Assembly: GCA_021397835.1 (NCBI GenBank)
Contig: JAJFZO010000396.1
Coordinates: 186,001-250,000 of the forward strand
Length of the DNA stretch: 64,000 bases
Source of the DNA: Moringa oleifera
Taxonomy: Eukaryota; Streptophyta; Magnoliopsida; Brassicales; Moringaceae
Direction of reading: 5' to 3'
The notes below the pieces were generated by a model, which was not told the origin of the DNA, searched no databases, and worked only from the letters and a program-made list of their open reading frames with translations. Made by a program: the position numbers and the translations under genes. Of this stretch, positions 58,096 to 64,000 are shown in pieces; the stretch's first letter is position 1; each line of letters begins with the position of its first letter.

Positions 58096-60655
58096 CTATG
58101 GTTGCTGATGCATGATTAGTTGAAGTTGATGATGGCTGACTAGAAGTCTTGGAGGTTGAAGGCCCAGAAGATGCATTCCTTTTCTTGGCATTAGGTTAAT
58201 AGATGCCTTGCAGGTCCTACAGTTATGTCCCCATTGACTATAATTGGAATACTTAATTGACTTATGTCTTAATTTGCTAGATGTGTTAACTCTAGGCTCA
58301 TTAGAGTCTCTTTTTTTTTTTTTTTTTTTTTTGGTCTCCTTGGTGCCCTTCGAGGTTTGGGGTTCAAATCTAGGCAATGAGGTTTCATCCCATTGTTCTT
58401 TGCTTGGAACAGGATAGATTAAGGGCTCATAGGATTTAAGGTACATAGATGTACTAAAATAAGGTTTTACATAATTCTCAAATTGCCTCATGCTATGTTG
58501 AATACAACAAATAGCATGTTTACATGGGATACCAGATAAATCCCAATGCCTACAAGCACATGTCATGGATGCTATATTCACAGCATATTGTTTTTTCTCC
58601 TAGTGCACCTCATACAACCTTTTTCCACTATAATCTGCGATACAATTTGTTACATCTAACTTGTTTGACTCCAATTTTTGCTGAATCCTAGGAGTAATCT
58701 TACCTTTATATCTCCTTATGTTATCTCTCTTAACTTAAAACCTCTGCATAAGTTTTCTTCTAATTATTTCTATCATTGTCACTATTGGTTTGTCTCTTGC
58801 ATCTAAATATATGCATTAAAACTTTTTGTTAAACTATTAATAATTAAATCACATTTAAAATTTTCAGAAAAATTGTGTCTAGCTAACAGGCATCTATTTA
58901 CCCTCATCAAATAATTATAAGCATCTACTAACCTCTCTTTGATGAAAGCCATCTTTTCCTTGAACTCTGCATAAGAATAGGCAGATGCAGCAGCCCACAA
59001 TTTTTGCTTCCAATCATCTCCCTTCCATCCACGATCTCTAAAGCTAGCATGCAAATGCCGAACACATATTCTATGTTCTGCATTTGGCAAAACTGTGTTG
59101 ACAGCCTCTAACAAACCCTATCAATGAATAAAATAAGTAAAAAATCATATTTACTCAAAAAGTATAAATCAAAAAGAAATAAAATAAGAATGTAGTAGTT
59201 ACTTTTTGTCTGTCACTAATGAATATCCATCCATGCCTCTCAAATGGGCCAATATCTCTTAGTAAAGCTTCCAAAAACCAAATCCAAGATGCTTTATTCT
59301 CACTCTCAATAACAATAAAAGATACCAGATAAAAATTATTGTTTGCATCCTTGGTCACAATACTCAACAATTGACCACCATAAGGTCTTTTCAAGAACAA
59401 TAAAAGGTCTAACTCCATCTAAAAAACCTTTTTTTCACTCCATCTAATCCAACATACATCTTTTTAAATCTAGGATTAAGGGGTAAGTGGTCTTTAAAAA
59501 AATAAAAGTCCCCCTGTTATGCTGTTTCAAAGCCTCACAACAATCCCAAAGATTAATGTGTTGATCTTTAGCATCACCATTTATCATCCGTAGGGCTTGT
59601 GATTTAGCTCTGCATGCAGTAGCCTTAGTGATATCCACATGGTACTCTCTCATCACTTCTCCCGTTATAAGTTTCACCTTGTAGTTATTATCATCTCTAA
59701 ATCTCTCCACAAACTGTTCACTCAACCAATTAGAAGTAACTTATTTGTTTTTGCAAGCTCTGCCACAATTATGATTTGCAGAATATGTCTTCACTTGAAA
59801 TGTGTCTTTTCCATCCAATTTAGTAGTATTTAGTCTCCATCCACATTTTTTCTTATAGTAAACAGTGACTCTAGTTGTAGCGTTATGAAGAAACTTAATG
59901 TTCCTTCCAGCCCTCCTAGTAAGCTATCTAATTGCCTCATTTAAAACCCATATAGAGGAAAATAACATTCCTACCTTAAAGGTAGGGTGGTCCATATCCC
60001 TATTGGGGTCAAAACGATCAAACTTTGGACCACTCACTTCACTCTCATCAGCACTTTTATGAATATCAATATCATCGCTGACAGCTTCTTCATCACTAGG
60101 AAATTTAACCCTTTTCCTACTAACAGAAGCTCTACACTCAGTATTTCACTTAACATTATTTCTCACTCCATGATCTATCCCAACCTCTATGAGATCATCA
60201 TCTGATGACTCATTCTCAAATTGCTCTATCATATTGCCCCTTTTAGATGCATCTTTATCATTCAAGTTATCATTATCCACATGAACCTTATCATCCACAT
60301 GTCTATCTATATTACTGGATATATCATTAGTACCATCCACATGAGCATTATTTGGCACAAAATAAAGCTGTATCAATTGTTTGCTTAACTTCTTATATTC
60401 ATTTAACATATTCAATACATTTTCATCACAACACAGCAATGCAATACCATCACTGACAGTATTACTAGTTGGTAATAAATAATAAATACTATCTCCTTCT
60501 ATGTAGCCATAAACCGTACACTAGCCAACCAAGTTAAAATAACAAACGTAATCTATATCCATAGGCTCAACAGGGCTTTCTCTACCATTGACATACTCTT
60601 TAAGTTCCTTTTTCATTAATCCATCATAAAACACCTTAAATTTTATATAACCCAT
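58096..60655 (-). pseudogene. MULE transposase (MuDR/SWIM type), decayed
   Basis: Read on minus from ATG at 60655 (MGYIKFKVFYDG). A small N-terminal domain and an Asp/Asn-rich acidic linker (60440-60150) come first. The MuDR DNA-binding part is near 60020-59700 (HPTFKVGMLFSS; CGWRLNTTKLDGKDTFQVKT). The MULE catalytic domain spans 59480-58800 (FLKRPYGGQLLSIVTKDANN; GWIFISDRQK; AEHRICVRHLHASFRDRGW). The SWIM zinc finger is near 58550 (C-A-C-R-H-W...C-K-H-A). A zinc-knuckle region near 58230 follows. An intron of 85 bp (59118-59202) follows S-D-R-Q-K. The first catalytic Asp block (L-D-G) is missing at a frame change, at least five in-frame stops occur, and two knuckle cysteines read Tyr. It is non-functional. 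Confidence 0.9.
59118..59202 (-). other. Intron in the MULE transposase
   Basis: On minus, the donor AAAAA|GTAACT follows the codons for S-D-R-Q-K and the acceptor GATAG| precedes G-L-L-E-A-V-N. Removing 85 bp joins S-D-R-Q-K to G-L-L-E-A-V, the usual MULE sequence. Confidence 0.8.
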
Positions 60656-61329
60656 CATTATAAAAGAATAAAATAAACAATAATTAAAATAATAGTTTAA
60701 ATAATAGTGCACCATTATCTAATCTCATAAAAAAACTAATCAATTTAAGTATCCAATAACAATGTAAGTAATGTATAATTAAAAATTTTCTATAAATTTT
60801 CAGTCCACTGTAAAAAATCTACACATGATATTACAAACCAATTTAAAATACAGAAATATATAGAATACTATGCATAAAGAGGGTTTCAACATCGAATTTA
60901 TGAAAATTATAAACAAAATTTTGTTATTTAGGATTTCAAAATTGGAAAATTTTAGTTTTTGAAATTCATAATTTGAATCCGATGCATATTACGTTCATCA
61001 ATTAGGTAACAGGGTTTTCAAAAATCTACCATAACATATAAAAAAATAAAAATTACTTAAATCAAATTAATACCTAAAAATCTAAGATTACCTCAGCACT
61101 CATCTGCAATCTCGATTTGTAAATTCGTTGAGGGTGACAGAAGCTTATGAATGCAGAAAACACCTTAATGCTTGCAGTGAATCTTTGATTGTTTCAAGAG
61201 AAATACAAAAAATAGCGAGAAAAATTTTTTGAGGCGATGGTAAGCATGAGTGATGTCTATGGAGTGTGATAACCAAGGGCAATATGGGATTTGCAAAAAT
61301 AAGGTACATGTGGCTATGTTTAAACACTA

Positions 61330-61485
61330 ATGAGTGAGCCATCCCATTAATTCTAACGGGTTTTATTGACGGAGATCCTGCATTGCAAACTGCATGTTAT
61401 TGAGTCCCAAGTTGATGCAATTTTTTATGTAGGTCTCAATTTGGTACTGCACCTAAAATATAGGTCCTTCTGGTGTAATTAACCC
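61330..61485 (-). repeat. Right TIR of the MULE
   Basis: Reverse complement of the left TIR. It ends GGTGTAATTAACCC directly before TTAATATTT. Because the transposase starts about 675 bp away on the same strand, its promoter may lie in or near this TIR. Confidence 0.93.
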
Positions 61486-61494
61486 TTAATATTT
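61486..61494. repeat. Right 9-bp TSD of nested MULE
   Basis: TTAATATTT, identical to 55865-55873. Confidence 0.95.
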
Positions 61495-62580
61495 TTAGTA
61501 CTTTTTATGATTTTTATCTTTATATTTTTTATTAATATTTATTTATTATCTTATTTAATATGATTGAGCCTCCGCATCAATGCTCTGCGAAGATTTATAA
61601 AATTTTTCAAGAGAGGGTCGATCCATGTGGGTACACATAGAAGACAATTTCTCAAAAAACCAAAGATTTTTACTATGAAGAATTCAAGGCACGTATAATT
61701 GTTTGCCACAAAAAATTCTATTATATTTTATCATACTTATTAACTATTATTTTGTTGTAAAAATATTTTGCATGGGATGAGGCTATGGATGGCGTGCTGA
61801 AAGGCACATAGGATGCTCGAATTGTGGACCAATATGCTGACTTCATGTATGCATGTCGTCACAAGGTAAGAAAGAAGTTTTAATTTATCCTCGATACGAC
61901 ATGGAGTAATGGCAAATAGAATGGAACTATTAGATTTCAAACAGAAGTGTGAGACCACATTCCACAATCGATAGAGCGAAACAAGCAGACCCAGATCAGG
62001 TCCCTCTCGACGTAGTGTTGGTTTAATAAATAACTTTAATTATATCTTTGTTTACTTTATGATTCGGTTCGTTTAATGAGTAAGTTAAAAAAAATGCTTT
62101 ATTTACTATCAAAATGCTTTGAGGAGTTGATTGTATTAGCTTTTTAATTAATAGAGAAATCTTTCGATATGCCTGAGATAGACTACAGTAAATTGTACTA
62201 TGAGGTAATAGGTGGAGATAAAAGCGTCAAGTGTACGGCCTTTGGAGCCAAACTCTATCATTGTATTCAGGCGGCAATTCTAGCAGTGGATCCTCTATTA
62301 ATAATGTAACTATGTAGGACATGTGCTCCTCAATAAAGGCTAAAGGCTATGAAAGAGCGCATAGAACTGGAGCATAAGTTTATGAAGGAGCATATGGATG
62401 GAAGCGTAAGATCTTAAAAGAGATATTAGAGGAGGAGAGTAAGGCTAGGAGCATGATCGTATACGCTTCTAGATTGAATTACAAGAGTGTTTACAAAGAG
62501 AAATTGATATGAATGAGTGCATTCGCAAGATAAAGGCTCTTCTTTTGGAAACCACACCATCAGCACCGCCTAATAATTAA
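61495..62580 (+). pseudogene. Transposase_24-like protein, C-terminal piece (CACTA element 3)
   Basis: Plus-strand pieces in order: Q-G-K-K-E-V-L-I-Y-P-R-Y-D-M-E near 61865; F-K-Q-K-C-E-T-T-F-H-N-R near 61938; then after an intron-like AT-rich gap, Y-S-K-L-Y-Y-E-V-I-G-G-D-K-S near 62185 and a charged helix region E-R-I-E-L-E-H-K-F-M-K-E-H near 62355. In CACTA TnpA-side proteins the order is K-K...W...S/K..N-R, then Y-x-E-V-x-G-G, then a coiled coil. The piece has stops and lost its N-terminal half to the MULE insertion. Confidence 0.5.
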
Positions 62581-62763
62581 ATGTAATTTCTTATATGAAT
62601 ACTGCATTTGACCAAAATAGAATATAATTTCGTATTTATAATCTTATTTTATAAATTTTATCTAATTTTCTTTTTTTCTATTTAGTTATAATTTAAAATT
62701 AATTTTTTAAAAAAATTAATTATATTAGCAACAGATCTATTAGTTGCTAATCAATTTTTAACT

Positions 62764-62885
62764 AAGCGATAGATTAGTATCGGTAGCTAGTTTAGCGACA
62801 GATTAGTATCGATCGTTACTTTAGCTACAGATTCATATCGATCTCTAGTTTAACGACAGATTCATATTGGTCACTAAGCTTATGA
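62764..62885. repeat. 29-bp subterminal direct repeats of CACTA element 3
   Basis: Four units follow AGCGACAGATTAGTATCG, then (A/G)TCGTTACTTT or GTAGCTAGTTT, at 62765, 62794, 62823 and 62852. Related words (GTGACAGATT, TGACAAACTAATGACAGATT) occur near both ends of the element (47700-47760, 63030). These are the likely binding sites for its transposition protein, by analogy with EnSpm. Confidence 0.8.
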
Positions 62886-63071
62886 AAGATTTGTATTGGT
62901 TGTGAATCAGTCGCTAACTAATAACATATACAAAATTCAGTTGTTAGTTTTTTTTTTTTTTCGACAACAATTTTAAATATTAATTTTTTTATCGTTAAAT
63001 TTTTTAATGATAGATGTTTTTTTAATTTAGTGACAGATTTATCTGTTATTAAAATTAAATTTTTTGTAGCG

Positions 63072-63132
63072 CATCCTGGAAGTACTGTCACTAGCTTTGC
63101 CTCAACGGAGAAGCTCTTCAAGCCTCCATGAA
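63072..63132 (+). pseudogene. Decayed reading frame of unknown family, 3' part
   Basis: Continuation of the frame that stops at the CACTA insertion (47593). After the right TSD, CCT at 63075 begins P-G-S-T-V-T-S-F-A-S-T-E-K-L-F-K-P-P and a TGA stop near 63129. The frame, the codon phase and the TSD agree with a single pre-insertion sequence reading ...V-K-I-Y-P-G-S-T. Confidence 0.6.
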
Positions 63133-64000
63133 GAAACTCAACATCATCTTAAAAACCACACTTTCTCAAATCCTTTTTGAATTGAATAAGATTGCATAGG
63201 AATCATAACTTTTATTTTTATATTCTATGTATCAAATTTAGCTCTTTTCCTATGTATTCCTTTGGTTCTTCTTGGTATCACTATAGTATTATTTCTTTGT
63301 TTTACATTCTTATTTTTTCCTTTTTGTATTGATTCAACATATTTAAGTATAAATATGTAAAGGTATTAGGGCTCCTTTCAAATCAAGGTTATTCCTTATT
63401 GAACTCACAAATGTAACTCATGCTTAGTAAAGCCCTTTTAGGCATAGCCACTATTGGATATTGTGAAATAACCATCATTTGTAAGAAATCACCTCGAAAT
63501 GGGCCTCACTATTGGATAAATTTGCCTTGGTATAATCAGTACCGATAGATCCCCTTTTGGAATAGTCATTGCCAAGCACAACTATTTTGCTATAATCTTC
63601 ACTACTGGTATAACCTTCAATATAGTCACTAATGGCAAAACCTTTTTAGAACAAATGTTGTTAGGCAAAACTACTTTAATATAACCCATTATTGTTTGGA
63701 TAGAATCAAAGTCATCTTATTTTCTCATGCACAACATCTCGAGATAAAATTAGTTATTTACAAAATGGTTTTCTTTTTATATTTCTTTTTTTTTTAAGTA
63801 GTGATGCAAAAAAGACTAAAATAAATAGTGACCAACTTGATAAATAGTAAGCAGTTGTGGGATGCAATGATTTTACTTATTTATGAACTGTCCACTTGTC
63901 GTAACTCATTGATTTCTCTTTCCTTAAATATACCTTATCATTGAAGGTGTTCACTTTCTTTAGCTTGCATCGCAACCAAGCCACCTAATCATCATAATCA
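63133..64000. other. Downstream flank with short imperfect repeats
   Basis: The first 200 bp may be a 3' UTR of the decayed frame. From 63400 to 63740, words such as ATAACC(A/T)TC, ATAGTCACTA, GGCAAAAC and CACTATTGG recur irregularly, as if from a degenerate 30-40-bp tandem repeat. No gene seen. Confidence 0.4.

Larger units (their letters stand above)
55874..61485. mobile_element. Nested Mutator-like element (MULE, 5,612 bp) with two convergent genes
   Basis: Long terminal inverted repeats of about 155 bp (55874-56030 and 61330-61485) begin GGGTTAATTACAC and are flanked by the exact 9-bp duplication TTAATATTT. From the left TIR a plus-strand GRF zinc finger gene runs inward. From the right TIR a minus-strand MULE transposase gene runs inward. 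Both have decayed. The tail-to-tail two-gene order is that of maize MuDR (mudrA and mudrB), although the second gene here is of a different family. Confidence 0.95.
47594..63071 (+). mobile_element. CACTA element 3 (15,478 bp, with two nested transposons)
   Basis: The left end is CACTACAAAAAAAATCT. The right end is the reverse complement of CGCTACAAAAAATTTAAT, with one mismatch in the CACTA core. TSDs are TAT/CAT. After subtracting the nested copia and Mutator-like elements and their TSDs, the element itself is about 4.9 kb. Its parts are left subterminal words (47610-47760), GC-rich minisatellites (47890-54040, split by copia), a 140-bp AT-rich satellite, a plus-strand Transposase_24-like pseudogene in two pieces (55677-55870 and 61495-62580) and 29-bp subterminal repeats (62764-62880). 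No TnpD-type (Transposase_21) catalytic frame is seen, so it is non-autonomous. Confidence 0.85.

Overview
This is a window of plant nuclear DNA, AT-rich and dominated by transposable elements. It holds two recognisable host genes. Plant origin rests on GT-AG introns, a plant-type long-chain fatty alcohol oxidase exon, a plant-type AP-4 epsilon gene, and typical plant elements (Ty1/copia, CACTA/EnSpm, Mutator-like and LINE). I cannot name the species.

Layout. 1-4.8 kb: a decayed minus-strand copia element, with its left LTR cut by the window edge. 6.4-8.2 kb: a 620-codon open terminal exon of a GMC-family fatty alcohol oxidase; its 5' exons are not visible. 9.6-12.5 kb: a complete 2.9-kb non-autonomous CACTA element (TIR CACTACTACAAA, TSD TAT) built from palindromic modules and a GC-rich 50-bp minisatellite. 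14.1-23.2 kb: probably a second, larger and very degraded CACTA element with a minus-strand Transposase_24-type pseudogene, a 0.75-kb triplication and a 1.74-kb duplication. 23.2-29 kb: AT-rich intergenic DNA with short tandem repeats. 29.4-43.2 kb: a complete ten-exon gene for the epsilon subunit of the AP-4 adaptor complex (982 aa). Every intron is in phase 0, and two large introns hold a LINE 3' fragment and other repeats. 43.2-47.6 kb: intergenic DNA and a decayed reading frame of unknown family.

47.6-63.1 kb is a nested transposon. A CACTA element interrupts the decayed reading frame, and removing it with one target-site copy rejoins that frame. Inside it sit a 4.9-kb copia element (two 325-bp LTRs, TSD CTGCC) and a 5.6-kb Mutator-like element (about 155-bp TIRs, exact 9-bp TSD TTAATATTT). 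The Mutator-like element carries two convergent genes: a MULE transposase pseudogene on minus and a GRF-type zinc finger/membrane protein pseudogene on plus. This layout resembles maize MuDR.

The two host genes are unrelated in function: cuticle or fatty alcohol oxidation, and trans-Golgi vesicle sorting. All other coding-looking sequence is transposon-derived and carries stops, frameshifts or lost catalytic residues. I see no RNA gene, CRISPR array or prokaryotic-type system. The most unusual material is the CACTA family architecture (palindromic arrays plus private GC-rich minisatellites) and the two-gene MULE.
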